A stretch of DNA of 5,864 bases, from contig JBGTIS010000319.1 of the NCBI GenBank assembly GCA_041745535.1, forward strand, positions 1 through 5,864, given 5' to 3'. The translations under genes and the position numbers were made by a program. Shown piece by piece: positions 1-5,864 of this stretch. Within the stretch, counting starts at the first letter, position 1. Every line of letters starts with the position of its first letter. Origin of the DNA: JBGTIS01 sp041745535. Its GTDB lineage: Bacteria > Bacteroidota > Bacteroidia > Cytophagales > Cyclobacteriaceae. The notes beneath the pieces were generated by a model. It had not been told where the DNA came from, made no database searches, and saw only the letters and a program-made list of their open reading frames with translations.

Positions 1-126
1 GTAGAGGAACGTAACCAAAACCAAACAAAGATCAATTGGCAGTTTTCTGTACATACTGCTCGCCAAACTCTCAATAGACACTATATCAAGGTAAACTCAG
101 TGAATCAACTTTACCAGAAAACTTAG
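1..126 (+). CDS. C-terminal fragment of a probable IS630-type transposase (5' end outside window)
   Basis: A plus-strand frame is open from the first base to a TAG at 124-126, giving 41 residues with no start in the window. The segment TKINWQFSVHTARQTL followed by NRHY matches, from memory, the C-terminal pattern of IS630-family DDE transposases (roughly INWQF, four residues, AR, two residues, L, then R and Y). The preceding polar stretch EERNQNQ also fits such proteins. If correct, this is the end of an insertion-sequence transposase converging on the SusCD operon, whose terminator lies 65 bases further on. The catalytic DDE residues are upstream of the window, so it cannot be said whether the element is intact. 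No terminal inverted repeat could be identified in 127-191. The call rests on a short recalled motif and could be wrong; another plus-strand gene end is the main alternative. Confidence 0.45.
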   Translation, partial: VEERNQNQTKINWQFSVHTARQTLNRHYIKVNSVNQLYQKT

Positions 127-191
127 ATTACAGAGTACTTATTATTTGAATTTAACCTGATTATGGACTTGAAAAAGTTGTTTTTACCAAT

Positions 192-226
192 AAAAAAGGC
201 ACTGCTAATAAAATAGCAGTGCCTTT
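192..226 (-). terminator. Rho-independent terminator of the susC-susD-lipoprotein operon
   Basis: A perfect 13-bp inverted repeat (arms 195-207 and 214-226, arm sequence AAAGGCACTGCTA on the plus strand) encloses a 6-base loop. Read on the minus strand, the hairpin runs straight into a run of six T (complement of 192-197), partly paired with the stem base. It starts 26 bases after the stop codon of the small lipoprotein gene. On the plus strand the hairpin is followed by GAAAAAC rather than a T-run, so efficient termination is expected mainly for the minus-strand operon. Confidence 0.9.
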
Positions 227-251
227 GAAAAACATAGATAGTTTTAATTAA

Positions 252-689
252 CTATTCTTCAAGCCTGATCTCTATGATGCCTGAATCTGTAGCTCCGGAA
301 AATACCACGGTTACGGCATCGCCAACATCAACCAAACTGGCTTCAGCCTTTGTATATGCAACAGTAGTTGTGAGATCAGCTCCTACGGTCACACTTTTTT
401 TAGTCCCGTCTAAAGGCAATAACTGTAATGCTCCTCCCGGATCCCATGAAGGTACCTGCGGTTTTAATACCTCTGCTACCATCTCGTCACCTGGTTTTGC
501 ATTAGGGAAATAGGCAAAAATGGTGAAATCATCATCTGCTGTTGTTACACCACTGGATGTGACTTCAGAAATACCAGTAAAGATCACATTACCATCTTCA
601 TCAAACGGGATGTCAAAATACGGCTGGTCGGTACAGCCCATCATTAATATAAAAGCTGCTATTATTGATAATATATTATTAGTCTTCAT
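252..689 (-). CDS. Small acidic secreted lipoprotein, third gene of the SusCD operon, family not recognised
   Basis: A 145-residue protein with a short basic N-terminus (MKTNN), a hydrophobic core (I6-M17) and a lipobox-like LMMGC with the lipidated cysteine at C19. This indicates a signal-peptidase-II lipoprotein. The residues after the cysteine (TDQ, then FDIPFDEDGN) include acids, in line with Bacteroidota lipoproteins sent to the cell surface. The mature part is strongly acidic (about 22 Asp/Glu against 6 Lys/Arg), has no further cysteine, and from about residue 35 shows alternating hydrophobic/Thr-Val strands (VIFTGISEV, FTIFAYFPNA, KSVTVGADLTTTVAY, AVTVVFSGA, IIEIRLEE). That suggests a single beta-sandwich, Ig-like domain. 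It starts 27 bases after the susD stop and ends just before the operon terminator, so it is almost certainly co-transcribed. The leader is A/T-rich (TTGAAAAAAT before ATG) with no Shine-Dalgarno. By position it could be a SusE/F-like accessory ligand binder or a stabiliser of the complex, but no homology to SusE or SusF is visible. Confidence 0.88.
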   Translation of the reverse strand: MKTNNILSIIAAFILMMGCTDQPYFDIPFDEDGNVIFTGISEVTSSGVTTADDDFTIFAYFPNAKPGDEMVAEVLKPQVPSWDPGGALQLLPLDGTKKSVTVGADLTTTVAYTKAEASLVDVGDAVTVVFSGATDSGIIEIRLEE

Positions 690-716
690 ATTTTTTCAAT
701 TTAAAATTAACACGAT

Positions 717-2333
717 TTACTCGCCGCCAACACTAGTTTGTACTGGCAAGTACCCGAAATTCTGCTGGATTTCTCCATTGTTGATCATTTCATTTCCGGG
801 TATTGGAGATAACAAATGCTGTGGGGTAAAGGCAAAGTTAAAAATTTGAGGCTGGTGGCCTATGAAGTTCTGAATGCCTGAAATTTCTCCATTACCATAC
901 ACAAGGCACTTTCTTGTACGCCGCTGATCCCAGATCATCTTGTTTTCAAATACCAATTCCCAGGCACGTTCGCTCAAAATATCTTGGAGCGTTACGCCAC
1001 TTAGCGGCGCTAACCCGGCCCTTGCTCTTACTTCATTGATCCCTTTTTCAACCTCTGTAGCACTTCCGCCCAACGCCCAGTTTACTTCTGTGAGCATCAA
1101 TAAAATATCAGCATACCGGTAAAGCGACCAGTTCAGCCCGGAACCAAAAGTTGATTTTACGGCTGCTGCATCGTAGTATTTATACAAGTGCGGAGGCGAA
1201 AACCGAACCGTATCTGTTACATCGTCAATATTGGTGTCCCAGGTAAAAAACATCTGACGCTCCATGGCGCGTATGTCATTAGGGGCATATGAGTTGTAAT
1301 AGATTTCGGCAGGAACAAATGACCCGTTCTCATCCGATTTCGAAATCTTGGTCAATAACGGCAGAGATGGTTGCATTATGTCGTTTTCAAATCCGGCTTC
1401 CGATGAATACTGTATTTGAAATATGGCTTCTCCCTGATTGTTCATAGCCGGATTATGTAAATCATCATAAGTTCCCAGTGAATAATTACCGTACAACGCA
1501 TCAAGTTGCGCTTTGGCTTTCTGCAAAAACGCTGTGGCACTCGGACTGTTCACAGGATATTCCTGCATGGACCACGATCCCTCTCCACTCCAGTCTTTCT
1601 GAGGATTAGTTTCTACCTCCTGATAAGGATATCCGGATACCGTAAGGTATACATCGGCTAAAATCGCTCTGACCACATCCTGGGTTACCCGTCCATTGGG
1701 TGATTTTCCGGCAGGAACCGCTCCAAGCGCAAATTCAAGGTCCGGAATAATTACCTCATCGTATATCGTCTTGAGGCTGGTACGTGGCATCTCTGCTTCA
1801 GTCACATTTTCAAGAGGTTCTGTGATCAGCACAGCATCGCCCCAGTACCGTACGATGCAGAAATAATAGAATGCCCGTAAAGCACGCACCTCTCCCTGAT
1901 ATTGCGCTAACACTGTTTCCGGAAGATCTATACCAGGAAGCAAATCCAGGGCAAGGTTGGCATCCTGAACACCTTTATACCAGTTTCTCCATTGACTATT
2001 GAAATTATCGAGTAGGTTTCCAGTCACCTGATTCGTCGAGTATTTATCGAATTGGGCATGTGGCTCACCGGTATAGGCTCCACCTGTGGGGAACTCTAAG
2101 GTGTTGGGCAATCTATTTCCCCAGTCTCTGGCATCCCCTGTCCATTCCGCCAGCATTCTGTAAGCGCCAACTGTTAAGGGCTCCGCATACTCTCTGGATG
2201 TCAAATCAGCTTCAGCGGTAAGTTCATTTGTGGGCACTTCTTTCAAAAAGTCCTCGCAACCGCTGAGGGTAAAAAAGAATGCCACTATAAACATGGTGGA
2301 TCTTAATAAAATATTATTTGTTATGTATTTCAT
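717..2333 (-). CDS. susD-like: SusD/RagB-family surface nutrient-binding lipoprotein
   Basis: A 538-residue protein of typical SusD length. A signal peptide (residues 1-25, core FIVAFFFTL) ends in LSGC, with lipidated C26 followed by the family hallmark EDFLKEVP. Further SusD landmarks are GEVRALRAFYYFCIVRYWGD (147-166), the helical TPR-like stretch RVTQDVVRAILADVYL (215-230), YRYADILLMLTEVNWALGG (405-423), INEVRARAGL (432-441), ILSERAWELVFENKMIWDQ with RRTRK (452-475), and the C-terminal LSPIPGNEMINNGEIQQNFGY (508-528). SusD proteins sit on the outer face of the outer membrane as a lid on the SusC barrel and capture substrate. Ligand specificity cannot be read from the sequence. The gene begins 19 bases after the susC stop, with AAAGAG about 8 bases before the ATG as a possible weak ribosome site. 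The close spacing implies co-transcription and perhaps translational coupling. The segment ENKMIWDQRRTRK departs from the more usual Glu-Gly-x-Arg-x-x-Asp-Leu-x-Arg form at this place. Confidence 0.96.
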   Translation of the reverse strand: MKYITNNILLRSTMFIVAFFFTLSGCEDFLKEVPTNELTAEADLTSREYAEPLTVGAYRMLAEWTGDARDWGNRLPNTLEFPTGGAYTGEPHAQFDKYSTNQVTGNLLDNFNSQWRNWYKGVQDANLALDLLPGIDLPETVLAQYQGEVRALRAFYYFCIVRYWGDAVLITEPLENVTEAEMPRTSLKTIYDEVIIPDLEFALGAVPAGKSPNGRVTQDVVRAILADVYLTVSGYPYQEVETNPQKDWSGEGSWSMQEYPVNSPSATAFLQKAKAQLDALYGNYSLGTYDDLHNPAMNNQGEAIFQIQYSSEAGFENDIMQPSLPLLTKISKSDENGSFVPAEIYYNSYAPNDIRAMERQMFFTWDTNIDDVTDTVRFSPPHLYKYYDAAAVKSTFGSGLNWSLYRYADILLMLTEVNWALGGSATEVEKGINEVRARAGLAPLSGVTLQDILSERAWELVFENKMIWDQRRTRKCLVYGNGEISGIQNFIGHQPQIFNFAFTPQHLLSPIPGNEMINNGEIQQNFGYLPVQTSVGGE

Positions 2334-2352
2334 AGCATAAACTCTTTATAAA

Positions 2353-5300
2353 TTAGAAACTAACGTTAACCCCTAAAATGAAGTTTGTAGGATTTGGATA
2401 TTGATACTTGTCAATATTTTGGATATTATCCCGCGCTTTATCCAGTGAACTACCTTCAGGGTCATACCCTTCCATTTCAATCGCGGTAAGCAGGAAGAAA
2501 TTTTCCATAGCGTAATAAACACGCAAACTGCTTATGCCCAATAAATCAGAAAATGTATAGCCTAACGATGCCGACTGCCCCCTGATAAAGGCTCCATTAT
2601 AAATCTCATGCGTGTCAGTGTATGAGTCATAGCGTGCACCTGCATTACCAGCTCGAACCTGAGCTACTATCGTACCCTCCTGGTGATCCGGGCGCCATGC
2701 ATCCAATACTCTGTTTACCATACCTGATACAAATTGACGGTCTTCCGCAGACTCATGTACGATGGCCTTGTCAACCCCGCCTACAAATTGTATGGTAATG
2801 TTCGCATCAAAATTCTTATACTGGAAGTTATTGATGAAACCACCGTAAACTTTAGGATAAGAATTCCCAATTACATTACCATCAGAAATCAATTCAATCT
2901 TTCCGTCCTGGTTTACATCCTCAAACTTCAAATCGCCGGGTACCCTGCCGTAGCGTGCCGCTAATGCAGCTTCCTGTGTACTGTATACCCCCATGCGGTT
3001 GAGTCCGAAGAAAGATCCTATAGGCTCTCCAATTCTATAAACTGAGGTCGCATTACCTGCGCCGGCATCAACGAAAACGTCACCGCCTGTGGGGCCAAGT
3101 TCCTTAATCTCATTTCTGTTGGCAGACACCGATAGGTGCGTATCCCATGAGAAGTCATCCATTAGGATATTGGTGGTGGACAATTCTAGTTCTATCCCTG
3201 TGTTTTCCACTGCTCCATAGTTTACGAAAGCACTACCAGGTGCGGTTGATTCCGGTAAGGGGAGATTAAACAACATGTCGTCGGTTCTTTTATGGTAATA
3301 GTCAGCTATGATATTGACCCTGTTGTTGAACAGACCAATATCAAGTCCTATATCCCACTGCGTGGTTGTTTCCCATTTTAAGTCGGGGTTGCCCGTAGAA
3401 CCTGGATAGAAACCTGCTTGCCTGCCATCGCCAAACATCACATTGGTGGTATTGATATACCTTTGGGTTACAAAACTACCAATCTCCTGGTTACCGGTTT
3501 GGCCAGCACTTCCGCGAAGTTTAAGATTAGAGATTATGCTGTTACCAGCCAGGAAATCTTCATTTGATATTCTCCAGCCCAGGCCAACAGATGGAAAGAA
3601 AGCATATTTATTGTTCGGGCCGAACTTTGAAGATCCATCAATACGACCGGTTGCCGTAAACATATACTTTTCATTAAAGGCATAGTTAACACGTGCAAAG
3701 TACGAGTTCAAAGCGTTTCTCTGATTTGCAGAGTGGGCTTGTGGTGTATTGGTACCGGCATTTAAATTATTGTAACCGTAGAAATTTGACGGAAAATTAT
3801 ATGCTTGCGCTTCTAACCAATCCCGGACATTTTCAGACCAGGAGAGCCCGAGCAAACCGGAAAATGAATGGTTTCCCACTATTTTATCATAGTTAAAATA
3901 GTTTTCGTTTTGCCAATAAAACCACCTTTCATTACTTCCACGGGCGTCCGATGTTCTGTTGCCCTGGAAGTTTCCATTAAACCATCTGCTGTCTTCACTT
4001 CTGTTATCTACGGAAAGGTTAGACTTAAAACTTAAATCCTCAGTAATTTGAGCGTTAAGTACGATGCCTCCTGTAAACTGGGTATTCAGATAGTGTCCGT
4101 CTCTCTGATTCGAGGTATATACAATATTTCTCCAGTTCTCTCCAACAGGAAAATCCCTTCCCTCACTCCATTTACCTGCATATATGCCAAATACATCAGG
4201 ATCATCAGGATATCTGGTCGGCAAAATAGGCCATGTTTCCGAGATAGTTCTGAGTTGATCGTCTCCCCTGGTATTTTTGGACCTGGAATACAAAATGTTC
4301 GCGCTTACACCCAGCCATTTGCTCACCTCGATATCTGTTGAGAATCTGGCATTCGTACGCTTGTAGTAAGATTCCATTAAAAGGCCTTCCTGATCGGTGT
4401 GCCCCATGCCAAGTGAGAATTTTGCGGCTGCCGAACCACCACTCACATCCACATAATGGTCATTTGAGAAGGAATTACTGAAAGCTATATCCTCCCAATC
4501 TGAATAATACCTTGGTTTGTAATAATTTCCGTCATTCCCAACCAGATCCATAAAGTAATCTCCCCGGTTAACCTGTTCAAACAAATGCGGCATTTCAGAC
4601 CAGGATGCTCCTGTTCCTTCCCCACCTCTGAAATCCTTTGACTGATCAAGGTTACCATACTTGGGAGTGTTGGTAAATGCCTGCTCATAGAGATAAAAAA
4701 ACTGGTCAGTAGTAACCGTATAATTATGTCGCTGCATTGTTCCCAATGTCGCTGAACCGTTGTAGTTAACTTTTACGTTGCCCACTTCTCCTCGCTTGGT
4801 GGTGATAATGATTACGCCATTTGCCCCACGTGTACCATAGATAGCAGTGGCCGAAGCATCTTTTAAAATGTCCATGGTTAAAATATCCTGAGGGTTAATA
4901 TTTCTCAGGGCATTATTTACACCTACAATCCCATCGACTACAAAGAGCGGATCGCTGTTCGAATTAATGGAATTTGTTCCCCTGATGCGAATTTTTGGAT
5001 TGGAGCCCGGATATCCGGCCCCCTGCTTAATCACCTGAACCCCTGATACTTTGCTTTGCAGGGCTTGTCCGAGATTAACCACAGGCCTGTCAACGAGTTT
5101 TTCCGGTGTTAAACTGGAGACAGAGCCCGTCACATCAGCTTTTCTCTGGGTTCCATAACCCACTACGACGATCTCTGACAGGGAAGTAAAATCTGTGGCA
5201 AGCCCAATATCGATCACCGTTTGATTGCCAACAGTAATTTCTTGCGATGTAAATCCCACAGAACTAAATACCAGCACGGCATTTCCATCCGGTACTTCAA

Positions 5301-5538
5301 TCGCATAATTTCCTTCTACGTCAGTAACGGTGCCCTGACTTGTTCCTTTTACTATTACGTTAACACCGGGAAGCGCTGATTGATCTTCTTCTGAGATTAC
5401 CTGACCAGAGACTCTAATGTTCCCTTGGGCCATCACATTGGCAGCAAGAAGAAAGCTGAAACCAATGCCTAGCAACAAATTGCGATAACAAGCATATTTC
5501 AATATGCCCAATTTTTTCTTGTATATTTTAATTTTCAT
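2353..5538 (-). CDS. susC-like: SusC/RagA-family TonB-dependent outer-membrane transporter
   Basis: A 1061-residue protein within the normal SusC size range. A signal peptide with a basic N-terminus (MKIKIYKKK) and hydrophobic core (about 21-33) probably cleaves after VMA at residue 37. A carboxypeptidase-regulatory-like beta domain follows (about 41-113, with LPGVNVIVKGTSQGTVTDVEGNY), then the SusC signature LSEIVVVGYGTQRKADVTGSV (120-140, Ton-box region). The plug domain (about 134-250) contains IRIRGTNSINSNSDPLFVVD (183-202, then G203) and ASATAIYGTRGANGVIIITT (229-247). The rest is a 22-strand-type barrel with family motifs GRIDGSSKFG, LKLRGSAGQTGNQEIG, GNPDLKWETTTQWDIGLD, the calcium-site-like EDVNQDGKI (873-881) and YPKVYGGF. 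It ends in Phe (GVNVSF), as outer-membrane barrels do. With SusD it imports large nutrients using TonB energy. There is no STN domain before the regulatory-like domain, so it is a plain importer rather than a sigma-signalling transducer. First gene of the operon; the ATG has an A/T-rich leader (CCATTAAAAATT) without Shine-Dalgarno. Substrate is unknown. Confidence 0.97.
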   Translation of the reverse strand: MKIKIYKKKLGILKYACYRNLLLGIGFSFLLAANVMAQGNIRVSGQVISEEDQSALPGVNVIVKGTSQGTVTDVEGNYAIEVPDGNAVLVFSSVGFTSQEITVGNQTVIDIGLATDFTSLSEIVVVGYGTQRKADVTGSVSSLTPEKLVDRPVVNLGQALQSKVSGVQVIKQGAGYPGSNPKIRIRGTNSINSNSDPLFVVDGIVGVNNALRNINPQDILTMDILKDASATAIYGTRGANGVIIITTKRGEVGNVKVNYNGSATLGTMQRHNYTVTTDQFFYLYEQAFTNTPKYGNLDQSKDFRGGEGTGASWSEMPHLFEQVNRGDYFMDLVGNDGNYYKPRYYSDWEDIAFSNSFSNDHYVDVSGGSAAAKFSLGMGHTDQEGLLMESYYKRTNARFSTDIEVSKWLGVSANILYSRSKNTRGDDQLRTISETWPILPTRYPDDPDVFGIYAGKWSEGRDFPVGENWRNIVYTSNQRDGHYLNTQFTGGIVLNAQITEDLSFKSNLSVDNRSEDSRWFNGNFQGNRTSDARGSNERWFYWQNENYFNYDKIVGNHSFSGLLGLSWSENVRDWLEAQAYNFPSNFYGYNNLNAGTNTPQAHSANQRNALNSYFARVNYAFNEKYMFTATGRIDGSSKFGPNNKYAFFPSVGLGWRISNEDFLAGNSIISNLKLRGSAGQTGNQEIGSFVTQRYINTTNVMFGDGRQAGFYPGSTGNPDLKWETTTQWDIGLDIGLFNNRVNIIADYYHKRTDDMLFNLPLPESTAPGSAFVNYGAVENTGIELELSTTNILMDDFSWDTHLSVSANRNEIKELGPTGGDVFVDAGAGNATSVYRIGEPIGSFFGLNRMGVYSTQEAALAARYGRVPGDLKFEDVNQDGKIELISDGNVIGNSYPKVYGGFINNFQYKNFDANITIQFVGGVDKAIVHESAEDRQFVSGMVNRVLDAWRPDHQEGTIVAQVRAGNAGARYDSYTDTHEIYNGAFIRGQSASLGYTFSDLLGISSLRVYYAMENFFLLTAIEMEGYDPEGSSLDKARDNIQNIDKYQYPNPTNFILGVNVSF

Positions 5539-5589
5539 AATTTTTAATGGCTAGTTTACTCAATAGTTTTATTGATCGGGATTGTGTTT

Positions 5590-5604
5590 CAAGTTCAAAA
5601 CTTG
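5590..5604 (-). promoter_or_regulatory. 15-bp dyad overlapping a weak -7-like box upstream of susC
   Basis: The plus strand reads CAAGTT-CAA-AACTTG, a perfect 6-bp inverted repeat around three bases, 52 bases before the susC ATG. On the minus strand, bases 5603-5596 read AAGTTTTG, one mismatch from the Bacteroidota -7 consensus TAnnTTTG. A transcript starting there would have a leader of about 50 bases. No matching -33 TTTG was found at the expected distance; that position is instead occupied by one copy of the direct repeat (5607-5627). This is compatible with an activator-dependent promoter, or the dyad may be an operator or a small mRNA hairpin. Tentative. Confidence 0.25.
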
Positions 5605-5606
5605 CA

Positions 5607-5627
5607 CCATCGATCAGAAAAGATTGA
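5607..5627. repeat. Direct repeat copy proximal to susC (core GATCAGAAAAG)
   Basis: The element reads CCAT, one C, the 11-base core GATCAGAAAAG (5612-5622), one A, then TTGA. It matches the distal copy at 5707-5725 at every base except two single-base insertions. It lies just upstream of the dyad and -7-like box, where a -33 element or activator site would be expected. Confidence 0.55.
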
Positions 5628-5654
5628 GTTTTTTCTAGCTAGTGTCGAATTTTT

Positions 5655-5666
5655 CCATGGTCATAA
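5655..5666. repeat. Degenerate middle copy of the upstream direct repeat
   Basis: The sequence CCATGGTCATAA matches the first 12 bases of the distal copy (CCATGATCAGAA) at 10 positions. It starts 48 bases after the proximal copy and 52 bases before the distal copy. The match is short and could be coincidental. Confidence 0.25.
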
Positions 5667-5706
5667 TATTTAAGGGTTTAGTTTAGTGAGTGACAGTAAA
5701 AGATAG

Positions 5707-5725
5707 CCATGATCAGAAAAGTTGA
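5707..5725. repeat. Direct repeat copy distal to susC (core GATCAGAAAAG)
   Basis: The sequence CCATGATCAGAAAAGTTGA starts exactly 100 bases from the start of the proximal copy at 5607 and is in the same orientation. The shared uninterrupted core is 11 bases, and the full match is 19 bases if two single-base gaps are allowed. It is a probable second binding site for the same regulator (inference). Confidence 0.5.
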
Positions 5726-5864
5726 AGATCCGGGATAGAAGTTTCGCTGTTAGAATTTACAATATAAAACTTTTTATAAGATTTCGTTAAGAGATTTGTA
5801 TAAAGAGTAAATAAAGTAAATATTTTTTAATGAATTAATAAAAATCTAATAGAATTAATGCTTT

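Larger units (their letters stand above)
5539..5864. other. Gene-free upstream control region of the operon
   Basis: These 326 bases hold no credible coding sequence: all three minus-strand frames entering from the right edge hit stops within about 40 bases, and no plus-strand frame has protein-like content. The left two thirds (to about 5750) have mixed composition and carry the direct repeats and dyad listed separately. The last 104 bases (5761-5864) contain only 15 G or C. No perfect Bacteroidota promoter (TTTG, spacer, TAnnTTTG) was found toward susC. The region most probably contains the operon promoter, regulator sites and a short 5' leader. Confidence 0.7.

Noticed and set aside
1..54. 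Minus-strand ATG at 54 open to the left edge (MYRKLPIDLCLVLVTFLY), looking like a signal peptide of a next operon gene.
   Set aside because: Only 18 codons are visible and they overlap the plus-strand frame with transposase-like content. There is no ribosome site or clear promoter before it, and the operon terminator precedes it. It remains possible if the plus-strand call fails.
274..849. Plus-strand open frames opposite the lipoprotein and susD 3' end.
   Set aside because: They are antisense shadows of well-supported minus-strand genes, with no domain-like content or start signals.
2619..2917. Calcium-site-like EDVNQDGKI in SusC as a sign of a dockerin or EF-hand domain.
   Set aside because: This DxNxDG motif is a common feature within the barrel portion of SusC-family proteins, not a separate domain.
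2734..4341. Several 67-97 codon plus-strand frames inside susC, and a 67-codon minus-strand frame at 4485-4688.
   Set aside because: They lie in other frames of an uninterrupted 1061-codon gene full of family motifs; the translations look random.
5635..5642. Palindrome CTAGCTAG in the upstream region.
   Set aside because: Eight bases with no extension of the symmetry and no second copy; likely chance.
5795..5828. Possible plus-strand promoter (TTTG at 5795-5798, TATTTTTT at 5821-5828) toward an ATG at 5858.
   Set aside because: The -7 match lacks its G, the spacer is 22 bases, and such words are expected by chance in a 14% G+C block. Too little sequence follows to test for a gene.

Overview
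The window carries one compact minus-strand operon typical of Bacteroidota (Bacteroidetes): a SusC-family TonB-dependent outer-membrane transporter (5538-2353), its SusD-family surface lipoprotein partner (2333-717), and a small acidic surface lipoprotein of unrecognised family (689-252). The genes are separated by only 19 and 27 bases. A strong rho-independent terminator for this strand lies at 192-226. The phylum assignment rests on the SusC/SusD pair, the lipoprotein signals and the A/T-rich leaders without clear Shine-Dalgarno sequences. Protein style would fit Cytophagales-like or other environmental Bacteroidota, but genus and species cannot be read from this window.

Layout from left to right. 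Bases 1-126 hold an open plus-strand reading frame running in from the left edge. Its last 41 residues resemble the C-terminus of an IS630-type transposase, so a mobile element probably abuts the 3' side of the operon. Bases 127-191 show nothing recognisable. The terminator, lipoprotein, SusD and SusC genes follow. The last 326 bases (5539-5864) hold no gene. They form the upstream control region of the operon and contain near-identical direct repeats 100 bp apart with a weaker third copy midway, a 15-bp dyad, a weak -7-like box, and a block of about 14% G+C at the right edge.

How the genes work together (family knowledge plus inference): SusC forms the outer-membrane barrel powered by TonB, and SusD caps it from outside and captures ligand. 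The small lipoprotein is probably exported to the surface and may assist capture or the SusCD complex, as accessory SusE/F-type proteins do, although no homology to those is visible. There is no glycoside hydrolase, peptidase, sulfatase or regulator in the window, so the substrate (glycan, peptide or other) cannot be assigned. The SusC lacks an N-terminal STN extension, so regulation through an ECF-sigma/anti-sigma pair acting on this receptor is not indicated. The upstream repeats suggest a DNA-binding regulator instead.

Nothing here amounts to a clearly new system. The points most worth a second look are the upstream repeat array and the small third lipoprotein.
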